Shown here: one piece after another, positions 43,429 through 52,139 of the stretch
Position numbering within the stretch: the stretch's first letter is position 1
Layout: each line of letters starts with the position of its first letter
From: an uncultured Methylococcaceae bacterium
Lineage (GTDB): Bacteria; Pseudomonadota; Gammaproteobacteria; Methylococcales; Methylomonadaceae
NCBI GenBank assembly: GCA_903917345.1
Contig: CAIXAE010000008.1
Span: 124,001 to 188,000 of the forward strand
Length of the DNA stretch: 64,000 nucleotides
Reading direction: 5' to 3'
Notes under the pieces: generated by a model
Seen by the model: only the letters and a program-made list of their open reading frames with translations
What the model was told of the DNA's origin: nothing
Database searches by the model: none
Position numbers and translations under genes: made by a program

Positions 43429-44124
43429 ATGAAAAGAATATTAGTTAGCCTCTTGTTAGCATTAATGACTGCTAATGCTTTTAGTGATGATTTTGAGGAC
43501 GGTTTACATGCCGCCAAAAAGGATGACTATAAAACAGCTATTCCTCTCCTGAATAATGCGGCCAAACAAGATAACTCGATGGCACATGTGATGCTGGGCC
43601 TGATGTATAAAAATGGTAAGGGCATTAAACAAAGTCAAAAAATAGCGTTTAAACATTTCTTAACTGCCGCAAAGCTCAATGATGCCGATGGGCAATTTAA
43701 CGTCGCTCAGATGTATGAATATGGAAAAGGGACAACAAAAGATGATACGGAAGCCGTCAAATGGTATCAACTAGCTGCTGAACAAGGTGTTACAGATGCG
43801 CAAATACGTTTAGGTCTAATCTATCAACTGGGTCAGAATGGAAAACCACAAGATGTTAAATCAGCGCAAAAGTGGTTTCGTTTGGCGGCACAACAAGGCG
43901 ACCCCGACGCACAATTAATGCTGGGTAGAGCGTATGCCGACGACCAAAACGAAACCAAAGATCTAATTAGAGCCTATGCGTGGACTTTGCTAGCCATTTC
44001 CAATGGCAGTCAAGACGCTATAAAAGACCGTGAAGCACTCGATAAAAAATTATCTGTTAAACAACGTGAAGAAGCACAAGCATTAAGCGCTCAATGTTCT
44101 ACTTCGGCCTATAATAATTGTTAA
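43429..44124 (+). CDS. Exported Sel1-repeat protein
   Basis: A 231-aa protein with a signal peptide (MKRILVSLLLALMTANAFS) and about four to five Sel1-type TPR-like repeats of ~36 residues, seen as AHVMLGLMYKNGKGIKQ, GQFNVAQMYEYGKGTTKDD, AQIRLGLIYQLG and AQLMLGRAYADDQ. Such repeats mediate protein contacts in the periplasm. The C-terminus has Cys in AQCSTSAYNNC. It ends one base before the stop of the convergent LprI-like gene. No partner can be named. Confidence 0.82.
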   Translation: MKRILVSLLLALMTANAFSDDFEDGLHAAKKDDYKTAIPLLNNAAKQDNSMAHVMLGLMYKNGKGIKQSQKIAFKHFLTAAKLNDADGQFNVAQMYEYGKGTTKDDTEAVKWYQLAAEQGVTDAQIRLGLIYQLGQNGKPQDVKSAQKWFRLAAQQGDPDAQLMLGRAYADDQNETKDLIRAYAWTLLAISNGSQDAIKDREALDKKLSVKQREEAQALSAQCSTSAYNNC

Positions 44125-45093
44125 TTAAAACGCTATTTGATTCTGACAAGCAGCATTTTTAATGACACATCCGTATAACTTGATCGTTTTTTCATAAATC
44201 TTAGTGATGCAATCCACTTCTGTACCACAAGCATATTTATATTTGATAGATTCTCGCCAGATAGCTTGAGTTTTATCTGGATTTATAACTTTGGCCTTTT
44301 TATAAACCGTCATATTATCAACATCTAATGTTGATAAATGAGGATCTAAGCAAATTGCCTTATCCGTTTGCTTATCGGCTTTACTACAATCAAAGCTGGG
44401 GCCGCTTAATTTAGCTTGATCATTCTGTATTAAATTATCGCTAGATGTCTCAATCGGTTCAGGTGTCTTTTGTACTGTTTTAGCGGTAACTGTCTCATTT
44501 TGAAGGCTTTGAATAACTGGCTTCATTGCAGCAGGCTTTAATTCTTTAATCAAGGGATGATCCATGTCTGCAATGACAAGTTGACTCAATAAATGCTCCC
44601 AAGCATAACTATCAAATTGAACTTTAGACGCCTCAGGAGTGTTAGCAACCATGACTATAAAATGAATGTTTTGAGTAAAGCTATTTTCTTTATTGTCCAA
44701 CCCTAATTCTTTTACATAGTCAGAGAACAATCCCTGCTTATTTTTTACACGATAGTCGTCAACTAAATCAAGCAAAGGCGGAGGAACAGAAACTTTAATT
44801 TTTGCGTTGCATTGCGCTGTACGTTTACCTGATTGTTGACTTAAGGACTGCACATCTTCAATATCAATATCAATTAATGATAAAACATTACTCACCGTAG
44901 TGCTCATTAAGGTTACTACTTTTGCATCTTGTTTGTTATCACTTGAATTCATTAAGACAATCAATTGTTCATTGAAATATTTTTGGAATAAGGCTTCTAG
45001 ATTGGGTGTATTACAGTAATCTTCAGCCGATCCGCATGAAGATAAAACAACACTCATTACCAGTATGCAAAATGCTTTGATATTCAAATTCAT
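44125..45093 (-). CDS. Lipoprotein with LprI-like C-terminal domain
   Basis: A 322-aa protein from the ATG at 45093: MNLNIKAFCILVMSVVLSSC is a lipoprotein signal with lipobox LSSC. A longer in-frame reading upstream overlaps the preceding gene and gives no sensible N-terminus, so I reject it. The C-terminal part (FDCSKADKQTDKAICLD, then LDVDNMTVYKKA, with conserved Cys) is an LprI/DUF1311-type domain known from lysozyme-inhibitor-like proteins. The middle is not recognisable. It starts 8 bases after the stop of the glycine-zipper gene, so it probably belongs to an envelope operon with it. Confidence 0.7.
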   Translation of the reverse strand: MNLNIKAFCILVMSVVLSSCGSAEDYCNTPNLEALFQKYFNEQLIVLMNSSDNKQDAKVVTLMSTTVSNVLSLIDIDIEDVQSLSQQSGKRTAQCNAKIKVSVPPPLLDLVDDYRVKNKQGLFSDYVKELGLDNKENSFTQNIHFIVMVANTPEASKVQFDSYAWEHLLSQLVIADMDHPLIKELKPAAMKPVIQSLQNETVTAKTVQKTPEPIETSSDNLIQNDQAKLSGPSFDCSKADKQTDKAICLDPHLSTLDVDNMTVYKKAKVINPDKTQAIWRESIKYKYACGTEVDCITKIYEKTIKLYGCVIKNAACQNQIAF

Positions 45094-45100
45094 TAATAGA

Positions 45101-45646
45101 CTATCGGCTGGGCGGAGGTGGAGGTGTTCCGGGAGGGGGCGGAGGTATTGATCCAACAGCTGGAACAACAGGTGTTTGTGTTGGATAAGATTGAGGTTGT
45201 AATGCCCCACTAAATTGGCCTGATACTGGTACCTGGTGACCTTTTGCATACATGCATTGAACGAATGCAGAATCGTAGCGTTGTTGATCAGCATAGTAAC
45301 TTCCGTAATCAACTGAATTTGCTCCGATCAAACCTCCTGCAACTAATCCACTGCCTGCGCCGATTGCTGCACCTGATCCACCCCCTATTGCCGCACCTGT
45401 AACCGCTCCTACCGCTGTTCCCACTGCCGCTCCGGCAATGGTATTATTTGATGGAAATTGTGGCGCATTTACACCGCCCACTTGTAAATACGCATACTGT
45501 CTGCACAATGCATCATCATTACGAAACTGATCAAATGACATACCAGTACCCGGTAATACCATCACTGAGGGTGAATTAGGCAAACTTGCACATGACGTTA
45601 TTACTAGGCATACAAAAAGAAATACAGAAATACGTCGAAAAATCAT
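45101..45646 (-). CDS. Glycine-zipper lipoprotein with proline-rich tail
   Basis: A 181-aa protein with a lipoprotein signal (LFVCLVITSC), a central glycine-zipper membrane segment (repeated G-x3-G in AGAAVGTAVGAVTGAAIGGG and the following residues), and a tail of prolines (IPPPPPGTPPPPPSR). Glycine-zipper lipoproteins of the SlyB/YMGG type are common in the outer membrane. It overlaps the upstream Gly/Tyr-rich gene by four bases (ATGA), so the two are co-translated. Confidence 0.75.
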   Translation of the reverse strand: MIFRRISVFLFVCLVITSCASLPNSPSVMVLPGTGMSFDQFRNDDALCRQYAYLQVGGVNAPQFPSNNTIAGAAVGTAVGAVTGAAIGGGSGAAIGAGSGLVAGGLIGANSVDYGSYYADQQRYDSAFVQCMYAKGHQVPVSGQFSGALQPQSYPTQTPVVPAVGSIPPPPPGTPPPPPSR

Positions 45647-46092
45647 TTACGGTCCTCTTGTTTATCAGTAGGTGTAGGGGCAACTTGTTGCCAACCAGTT
45701 GAACATTCTTTAATGTAAGGATAATAGCCTGCGGGTTTAGTGCAATAGTACCAAAAACCTACTGGGTGTTCCTGTGTAACGGCAGGTGCTGCTGGTTGTT
45801 GTTGTTGAATATAGACCGGCGGTGCAGTCGGAACAGTAACAACAGCAGGCGGATAAGCATAGGGCCTATAAGGATAATAATCATACGGACCGTAACCGTA
45901 CCCATATCCATACGGACTATAGCCCATTCCAATACCGCCGATATAGATACCACTACTATAACCCCACCCATGATGAAATCCTCCATGATGCCCTCCACCA
46001 CCCCAGCCACCTCCTCCATGGGCATTGGCCGTATTAATAAAAGTAAAAACAAGTAACATCAATGTTGTACGGCAATAATCGCTTATTTTCAT
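45643..46092 (-). CDS. Exported Gly/His/Tyr-rich protein
   Basis: A 149-aa protein with a signal peptide (about 1-24, ending NAHG), a stretch of Gly, His, Trp (GGGGWGGGGHHGGFHHGWG), a Tyr/Gly/Pro-rich part, and a C-terminal block with WYYCTKPAGYYPYIKECSTGWQ that recurs in small envelope proteins of proteobacteria. The Cys pair in that block probably forms a disulfide. The His-rich region might bind metal, but no function is known. Overlaps the glycine-zipper gene downstream by four bases. Confidence 0.75.
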   Translation of the reverse strand: MKISDYCRTTLMLLVFTFINTANAHGGGGWGGGGHHGGFHHGWGYSSGIYIGGIGMGYSPYGYGYGYGPYDYYPYRPYAYPPAVVTVPTAPPVYIQQQQPAAPAVTQEHPVGFWYYCTKPAGYYPYIKECSTGWQQVAPTPTDKQEDRK

Positions 46093-46165
46093 ACCAAGCT
46101 ATCCTGTATATTATTCATATTATCGAAATGGGAGGAGAGATCCTTTGAGGATATCTTAAGCCTAA

Positions 46166-46624
46166 TTATACTTTAGGTAAATATTCGGCAATATTTGCTC
46201 CCGTACCGGATATCGCCCATGTTGTTCCTGTATCTATGCTACACGTTGCTGTATAGACGATAGTATCTGTAGCTAATATGCCGGAACCAATCGCTTTCAA
46301 TGCAATAGTAACAGTAGCAGAAGTTGCAGATAACCCTTGTGCGGTAACAGAAGTCGTATATTTCCCGTTATAAGCAGTTGCTATTGACAATCCCATATTT
46401 AAATTTGTAGACGATACACTTAATGTTCCTTCACTACATGCCAGTCCAATGGCTGTCCTGGCTGGGGTTGATAAACTGATCGCTTCGACTAATTTTGCCT
46501 TGATGGTGTAATCTTGATACGCAGGAATGGATACTGCGGCTAATATGCCAATGATTGCCACGACAATCATAAGTTCAATTAAAGTAAAACCGCGTGAATG
46601 TTTCTTAGCCATTTGATTTAACAT
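46166..46624 (-). CDS. Type IV major pilin (PilA-like)
   Basis: A 152-aa pilin. The prepilin leader ([12 protein letters not shown]) is cut before [19 protein letters not shown], with the Glu at position +5 that is needed for assembly. The globular part contains Cys in LACSEGTL and ATCSIDTGT that can form the C-terminal disulfide loop. The start codon has AAGGAA about eight bases upstream. No other pil genes are nearby, so it is an isolated pilin gene, not an operon, which is common for pilA. I see no sigma-54 promoter in front of it, although many pilA genes use one. Confidence 0.85.
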   Translation of the reverse strand: MLNQMAKKHSRGFTLIELMIVVAIIGILAAVSIPAYQDYTIKAKLVEAISLSTPARTAIGLACSEGTLSVSSTNLNMGLSIATAYNGKYTTSVTAQGLSATSATVTIALKAIGSGILATDTIVYTATCSIDTGTTWAISGTGANIAEYLPKV

Positions 46625-46925
46625 AGATATTTCCTTTATGGATTAGATAGGCATGACGTAATAGTGATTATTAACTGTCATGTATATATTGGATATGAGT
46701 GTAGAGAGCTAAGAAAGGCCTAAATATAGGAATCCAATAGGAAATCGAAACTGACGATTGAGTTATAACACACTAATCTCAAAACCAATCATTGTGTTTT
46801 TTGGATATGACAAATTGAAACGCTTAAATAATCGGCTTATGCAGTAATTAATAGAAAGGTCATTTATTCTAACAAACAATATATGCTGACCATATCAAGA
46901 CATTGAAGGGTGAACTCTATAAACT
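46625..46925. other. Intergenic region upstream of the pilin gene
   Basis: This 301-base AT-rich stretch has no supported gene. It carries a 6-bp inverted repeat CATGAC / GTCATG around 46652-46682 in the pilin leader. No -24/-12 element or strong sigma-70 promoter could be fixed by eye. Confidence 0.3.
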
Positions 46926-47567
46926 TTAATGTGTTAATAAGCCACGAATGGTTATAAATACATCGGTGAAAGATGCTTTAGACAACCGTTTTGTTTGTAC
47001 GTTATAACGACTCGTATGATATGAATCTACTAAGATATGTCCACTAGGCAATGGGTGATAAATATTATGAGCAAAGGGAAATAATGACATCTTAAATCCA
47101 AAGGCCTTTAATACAGCTAAATGAGCAATAGAACCTAACGCTAAAATGACAGTTCCCTCTTCTAATGAATTAAGCTCTGCTGCTAAGTACTGATTGCAAA
47201 GGTTAATTTCATCACTGTTCGGTTTGTTTTGTGGCGGTAAACATTTCACTGCATTTGTGATTCTGCAATTACTCAGCATTAAACCATCATCTACAGATTC
47301 AGAGACACTTCGATTACTAAAGCCGAACTCATAGAGCGCTTCGTAAAGTAATATACCTGCAAAGTCCTGCGTAAAAGGCCGACCTGTTCTATTTGCACCA
47401 TGTAAACCAGGTGCTAGACCAACAACTAATAATTTGGGGTTTGTATCTCCGAAAGCCGGCACAGGTCGCGCATAATAATTTGGATACTTCTGTCTAACAT
47501 CACATAAAAAATCGTCTAAACGCTCACATTTACGACAGTTGATATCAAATACTTCAGACGCATTCAT
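46926..47567 (-). CDS. Uracil-DNA glycosylase, family 5-like (UdgB)
   Basis: A 213-aa UDG-superfamily protein. Family features are the four-Cys iron-sulfur ligands (CRKCERL at the N-terminus, NCRITNAVKC in the middle), motif 1 VVGLAPGLHGANRTGRPF, and the C-terminal SYHTSRYN motif. UdgB enzymes remove uracil and some other damaged bases; motif 1 lacks the catalytic Asp of other families, as here (GLAPG). The usual SYHPSxxN reads SYHTSRYN. It lies 9 bases after regA on the same strand, an accidental or weak association. A family-4 enzyme is less likely because of motif 1. Confidence 0.82.
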   Translation of the reverse strand: MNASEVFDINCRKCERLDDFLCDVRQKYPNYYARPVPAFGDTNPKLLVVGLAPGLHGANRTGRPFTQDFAGILLYEALYEFGFSNRSVSESVDDGLMLSNCRITNAVKCLPPQNKPNSDEINLCNQYLAAELNSLEEGTVILALGSIAHLAVLKAFGFKMSLFPFAHNIYHPLPSGHILVDSYHTSRYNVQTKRLSKASFTDVFITIRGLLTH

Positions 47568-47576
47568 AGTTTGTAT

Positions 47577-48125
47577 TTATTCTCTTACAGGACGCTTATC
47601 TAGCTTTCTTTGAAGTGTCCGTCTATGCATATTTAAAGCTCTAGCTGCACTGGATATATTGCCGTCATGCTGCATCAAGACTTTTTGCAAATGTTCCCAT
47701 TCAAGACGCTTTACTGACAAAGGATTTTCGCTTATTAATACAGATGAATCCCCTTCATTTTTATGAAGTGCGCTTACAATTTCATCGGCATTGGCGGGTT
47801 TAGTTAAATAATGAACTGCCCCTAATTTAATCGCCTCTACTGCAGTAGCAATACTGGCAAACCCTGTTAACATAACAATCTGGGTGTTATCATCTAAACT
47901 AATCAACTTTTTAACTAACTCTAGGCCTGATTCATGGCCAATACGGAGATCTATGACCGCATACTCAGGAATATTTTTCTCAGCTTGGAATATGCCGTCT
48001 GTTACATTGTTGGCTACGATAACTTCGTAAGACCTTCTCTCTAAAGCTGACTTCAAAACACTACAAAAGGTTTCATCGTCATCGACTAATAATAGCCTGG
48101 GGTTATCTTCTTCAATCGATGTCAT
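47577..48125 (-). CDS. regA: Response regulator RegA/PrrA/ActR-like
   Basis: A 182-aa response regulator with a receiver domain (LLLVDDDETFCS, phosphoacceptor Asp in YAVIDLRIG, Lys in LTKPAN) and a C-terminal Fis-type HTH almost identical to that of RegA (SSAARALNMHRRTLQRKLDKRPV). RegA/PrrA is a global redox regulator that controls energy metabolism, including hydrogenase, in other proteobacteria. Its start overlaps regB by 14 bases. A link to the hox operon 6 kb away is inference. Confidence 0.92.
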   Translation of the reverse strand: MTSIEEDNPRLLLVDDDETFCSVLKSALERRSYEVIVANNVTDGIFQAEKNIPEYAVIDLRIGHESGLELVKKLISLDDNTQIVMLTGFASIATAVEAIKLGAVHYLTKPANADEIVSALHKNEGDSSVLISENPLSVKRLEWEHLQKVLMQHDGNISSAARALNMHRRTLQRKLDKRPVRE

Positions 48126-49485
48126 TAGTGATCTCTGTATTCAATAAAGGCAATGTAATCTCAACTGCGGCTCCACCCGATTCACAATTGGATATATTGA
48201 TAATACCTCCGAGTCGATTAATGGTAGAGTAGGTTAAAAATAGACCCACGCCCAATCCACGCTTCTTACTTACGACAGGCTGTTTACCAGCAGACTCTAC
48301 AATATCGGGCGGAAATCCCGCTCCGAAATCTCGAATTTTGATAGTTATACTATCCATATCCCAACTTGCATGAAACTCAATGCCTAATTCAGGGGGGGAG
48401 GCTTCAGCGGCATTATTTAAAATATTAATCAGCGAATGCGTTAAGGTGAGTTCAGCAATGATTTTTGCGTCAACTGCCACTTCAGGATCGATGAAATAAT
48501 TGAGTTTAGTATCGGGTTGATGCGCCCGCCATTGCAGAATGACATCATCAATATATTCTATGAGTTTAGTCACACTCCCTGACTCAGCCCGCATTTCACC
48601 GGCAGAGGCTGACATAACCGATAAGGCTTCTTTACAACGCACTATCTGTTGTTGAATGATGTGCATCTTCTCATAGATATCAGGGTACCGATGACTGGGA
48701 TATTCTTGTTCTAACTCATGTGAAACAATGGCAATAGTGCCTAGGGGTGTACCCATATCATGAGCAGCACTCGCAGCTAGTGTGCCTAAAGCAACTACCC
48801 TCTCATCTCGTAATGAATTCTCACGCGCTTTTGATAAACTTCTTTCTTGAGACCGCATGGTTCTAGCTAATTCAACAACAAAAAACGCCACTAACCCCGC
48901 GCTGAAAACAAAGCCAAACCACATACCAAACATATGTAAACTGAAATAACTTTTGTCATTCATTTCATGCGCATGTTGTAACATTTTATAGCTTTCAATA
49001 TTGTTCATCATCAACATAGGATCTGGAATATGAGGCTCTATTGAAGGCAAAGGAACATTAAAAGCAATAAGCATGGTGTACATAGATGTCGTTAGAATCA
49101 CCATATACCAAGCATAAGCTTGTGGCAGCATAATCGCCGTAATAATTAACGGCAACAAGAACACCCAGGTTATGGGATTTGAAGCGCCACCTGTTAAATA
49201 CAGCAAGGCAGCAATGGAAAATACATCAATACATATCTGTGTAAAAATTTCCAATTCAGTTACAACTTCTTCCGATTGCATACGCATCGAAGTATACACA
49301 TTGACCGCACTCGCTGATAACACTACCAACCATAACTGCTGTTCAGGAAGCCTGATGCCTAAACCATGTATAGTTAAAAGAATCAGTATGACTTCACAGA
49401 AAATCATCAAGTTTCTAAGAATGAATAACCATTTTAGATTTTGACGAATAGAAACCTGAGAATTTGGGTTTATATGAGAAAGCAT
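48112..49485 (-). CDS. regB: Redox sensor histidine kinase RegB/PrrB-like
   Basis: A 457-aa membrane kinase with about six N-terminal transmembrane helices. The quinone-linked motif is GGASNP followed by Ile, where RegB usually has GGxxNPF. The H box is ASAAHDMGTPLGTIAI with the phosphorylated His, and a downstream Cys in QQIVRCKEAL matches the position of the redox-active Cys of RegB. The ATPase domain follows (NILNNAAEASP, DFGAGFPPD, GLGVGLFLTYS). It phosphorylates RegA under reducing conditions in known systems. Co-transcribed with regA, the usual arrangement. Confidence 0.92.
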   Translation of the reverse strand: MLSHINPNSQVSIRQNLKWLFILRNLMIFCEVILILLTIHGLGIRLPEQQLWLVVLSASAVNVYTSMRMQSEEVVTELEIFTQICIDVFSIAALLYLTGGASNPITWVFLLPLIITAIMLPQAYAWYMVILTTSMYTMLIAFNVPLPSIEPHIPDPMLMMNNIESYKMLQHAHEMNDKSYFSLHMFGMWFGFVFSAGLVAFFVVELARTMRSQERSLSKARENSLRDERVVALGTLAASAAHDMGTPLGTIAIVSHELEQEYPSHRYPDIYEKMHIIQQQIVRCKEALSVMSASAGEMRAESGSVTKLIEYIDDVILQWRAHQPDTKLNYFIDPEVAVDAKIIAELTLTHSLINILNNAAEASPPELGIEFHASWDMDSITIKIRDFGAGFPPDIVESAGKQPVVSKKRGLGVGLFLTYSTINRLGGIINISNCESGGAAVEITLPLLNTEITNDID

Positions 49486-49518
49486 ATTGAATACTGAATG
49501 GAATAATGATGTTACAGA

Positions 49519-50904
49519 CTAGTTAACGACAACGGAGATAGAATTTAGATTAATCGATTTCCTTAATTTATTTGCATAAGACTCCGCATTATCACGCGTT
49601 TTAAATCCATCCACTTTAAGTTGATACCAAATGCCATTAGTCGTATGAAATGAAGAAATTTTAACGGGAATCCCCTGCGAAATTAACTTTGAAGATCGTT
49701 TCTTTGCTTCAGTTTCATTCTTAAATGCAACAAGATTAACTGCCCATGGGACAAAGACATATTCTTTTTTAGCGGCAGATTTAGATGTCGCTAGAGTGAC
49801 CTTAGTTGCTATTGCTTTGGGTAGCGTTTTTTTAGTGGCTTCTTTTATAACAGGGCGATTCTCAATTTTTTCTGATAATTTAGGTTTCTTTACAACAGTT
49901 TCAACTGATTTATTTGCATTTACAGTTGCAGCAGCCTTATCTACCGCAGTAATAATAGGAGGTGTAATAACAACAGGAGCAGTGACATGCTCTGTTGGCT
50001 GTGGATTTTGCACTACCAGTTGATTACTAGATGGAGCGGAGTCGGGGGGTACTTGATTAACCGTAGGCGTATTCGTTTGCTTTTTCTCCTGTAAAAGAGT
50101 CACATCTTCTTCAAGTATTGATGTTAGAGATTGTAATTTTGAAACATCTGTAGAAAGCATCAATACCTTTACAGATAACCCAAGGACTATTAACCCTAAT
50201 GTAACCAGTACTATAGTATTTATACTGCTAGAACGCTTAGTTGTTGGCGTAGGTGGAATATAAGGTTTAAATGCTTGTTCATCTTTAGTTAAAGTAGAAA
50301 TAAAACGCGTATCATTTAATAAGGCTTGTTTAATAAACTCTAAAGCGGCAGCATTATCCACATTATGATCTTGACTCTTTTCTACAGAAACAGGCTCTAT
50401 AGGATCGACATAATCCATATCATCTAACGCGGCATAATCAAACTCGGGATATTCATCAGACTCAACGATGGGTTTATTTAGGAAGACTTGGTCATCCAAG
50501 ACCTGTTTATCGCCATTTTCTACATCGTTTTCTTCAAGGTCAGATGTATCAATCAGTTCGTCTTCAAGGAAGTCAAAATCTGCAAGATCATTTGTATCTG
50601 GTTGATCCACAGGCTCAACTGAGAATTGAGTTGAGTTATCTTCATCAACGTCTAATTCGACATCTTCAATTTGTTTCTCATCTTCACTTTCTTGAGGCTC
50701 AGTCTCTTCCTCTTTACTATTCGCTTCAGAATCAACCAATATAAGATCTAATAACGCCTCATCTTCCAAATAGTTTTCAATAGGGACTGGCGCGATATCA
50801 GCATCATCCTCATTGATATCTAAATTTACTAATTCAACTTCATCATCAGCCGGCTTATTTTCTGTATAACGGGCATTGGGTGAATATTTTTGTTTTTTAG
50901 TCAT
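49519..50904 (-). CDS. SPOR-domain membrane protein with long acidic N-terminus
   Basis: A 461-aa protein. Residues ~1-185 are extremely acidic (runs of Asp and Glu, predicted disordered, cytoplasmic). A single transmembrane helix (TIVLVTLGLIVLGLSVKVLM) follows, then a short coiled coil, a Pro/Thr/Val/Lys-rich periplasmic linker, and a C-terminal SPOR domain (about 380-461; WAVNLVAFKNETEAKKRSS, YQLKVDGFKTRDNAESYANK). SPOR domains bind denuded peptidoglycan at the division site. The layout resembles DedD/FtsN-like proteins but the long acidic tail is unusual. It lies upstream of regB on the same strand. Confidence 0.8.
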   Translation of the reverse strand: MTKKQKYSPNARYTENKPADDEVELVNLDINEDDADIAPVPIENYLEDEALLDLILVDSEANSKEEETEPQESEDEKQIEDVELDVDEDNSTQFSVEPVDQPDTNDLADFDFLEDELIDTSDLEENDVENGDKQVLDDQVFLNKPIVESDEYPEFDYAALDDMDYVDPIEPVSVEKSQDHNVDNAAALEFIKQALLNDTRFISTLTKDEQAFKPYIPPTPTTKRSSSINTIVLVTLGLIVLGLSVKVLMLSTDVSKLQSLTSILEEDVTLLQEKKQTNTPTVNQVPPDSAPSSNQLVVQNPQPTEHVTAPVVITPPIITAVDKAAATVNANKSVETVVKKPKLSEKIENRPVIKEATKKTLPKAIATKVTLATSKSAAKKEYVFVPWAVNLVAFKNETEAKKRSSKLISQGIPVKISSFHTTNGIWYQLKVDGFKTRDNAESYANKLRKSINLNSISVVVN

Positions 50905-51065
50905 GTGTTAACTTATAAGGGATAGATAAATAGTGTATGAAAATAACTTGATAATAAAACGGTATATAATAAATTAAACCTATTTTAATCAGATAACCAC
51001 TAATGTTCATAGTTTTTAGTAGTTATGATGATAAAATCACCCAAAAACAACTTTAAAGATTCTTT

Positions 51066-51596
51066 ATGCAACTAGTAATATCTGTTTTAAGTTCCAATCA
51101 AACTGATTTAATCGCAGAAATATTACCGGTGATACGTGATTGCAATTGCAATATCGTAGAAATTAGATCTTCTCAATTATCACATGCAGCAGCAGCCTAT
51201 TTACTGGTTCAAGGTAATTGGAATCAAATTGCTAAAGTAGAAGCCACTTTAGAGCATATAGAAAAACGCTTAAATATTAAAATTCAAACGCTCAGACCCG
51301 AGAGTAAAGATAAAGAAAAGACGTCTGATTGTATTCCTTATTCACTTGAAACCATTTCACTTGATAAAAATAGTGTCGTTGAGTCAATTACCACCTTTTT
51401 AATCGATAGAAACATACTTATTGAAGAGATAACAGGCAGCTCTTATCAAGCTCCCTACATACAATCTTCCGTATTTTCGACAAAGTTCGTCATCTTGGCG
51501 CCACCAGAATTAGCCCTATTGTCGCTACGAGAAGAGTTTTTAGATTTTTGTGATCAATTAAACATCGATGCCATTCTTGAACCCATCAAACGATAA
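51066..51596 (+). CDS. ACT-domain protein, GcvR-like
   Basis: A 176-aa cytoplasmic protein with two ACT-like halves. The first (LVISVLSSNQTDLIAEILPVIRDCNCNIVEIRSSQL) is typical of the glycine cleavage repressor family GcvR. It begins 7 bases before bcp; the gcvR-bcp order is common in gammaproteobacteria. In E. coli GcvR antagonises GcvA; no gcvA or gcv operon is in the window, so that role is only by analogy. Confidence 0.8.
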   Translation: MQLVISVLSSNQTDLIAEILPVIRDCNCNIVEIRSSQLSHAAAAYLLVQGNWNQIAKVEATLEHIEKRLNIKIQTLRPESKDKEKTSDCIPYSLETISLDKNSVVESITTFLIDRNILIEEITGSSYQAPYIQSSVFSTKFVILAPPELALLSLREEFLDFCDQLNIDAILEPIKR

Positions 51597-51602
51597 AACA
51601 CT

Positions 51603-52076
51603 ATGACTTCAATTACTATTGGCCAAGCCGTTACTGATTTTGAAATATCCGCCACTGGCGATAAAACCATTCACCTAAGTGACTATGTCGGCAAAACTGT
51701 CGTTCTATATTTTTACCCTAAGGATAGTACGCCCGGATGCACACTTGAAGGCCAAGCATTTAGAGATGCTAACGAGGAGTTTACTTCGCTAAACACGGTT
51801 ATATTCGGCGTCTCAAGAGATTCATTGCGTAGCCATGAAAACTTTAAAACTAAACAATGCTTCAATTTCGATTTGTTGTCCGATACAGAAGAAAAACTGT
51901 GTACCTTATTTGATGTCATTAAAATGAAAAACATGTATGGCAAAGAAGTTAGAGGCATTGAGCGCAGTACCTTTGTTATTGATACACACGGCGTACTCAT
52001 TAAAGAATGGCGCAAAGTTAAAGTCAAAGACCATGTAGCTGAAGTGCTAGGATTTATAAAAAACAAACTAGCCTAA
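51603..52076 (+). CDS. bcp: Thiol peroxidase, Bcp-type peroxiredoxin
   Basis: A 157-aa 1-Cys/atypical 2-Cys peroxiredoxin of the BCP group. The peroxidatic site is FYPKDSTPGCTLEGQAFRD. The second Cys found in some members four residues later is absent here; a further Cys occurs later (KTKQCFNFD). It reduces organic peroxides and H2O2 with thioredoxin. It follows the GcvR-like gene by 6 bases. Confidence 0.93.
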   Translation: MTSITIGQAVTDFEISATGDKTIHLSDYVGKTVVLYFYPKDSTPGCTLEGQAFRDANEEFTSLNTVIFGVSRDSLRSHENFKTKQCFNFDLLSDTEEKLCTLFDVIKMKNMYGKEVRGIERSTFVIDTHGVLIKEWRKVKVKDHVAEVLGFIKNKLA

Positions 52077-52139
52077 TTCGTTACCCTTCATAAAACACCC
52101 CATAGTATTATGTTATTGCTGTGGGGTATAGTTCAAGCT

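Noticed and set aside
44125-45312. Longer reading of the LprI-like gene with 73 extra N-terminal residues.
   Set aside because: It overlaps the upstream glycine-zipper gene and hides the lipoprotein signal that begins at the ATG at 45093.
46625-46760. Sigma-54 promoter before the pilin gene, common for pilA.
   Set aside because: No TGGCA/TTGC pair with correct spacing was found on the minus strand.
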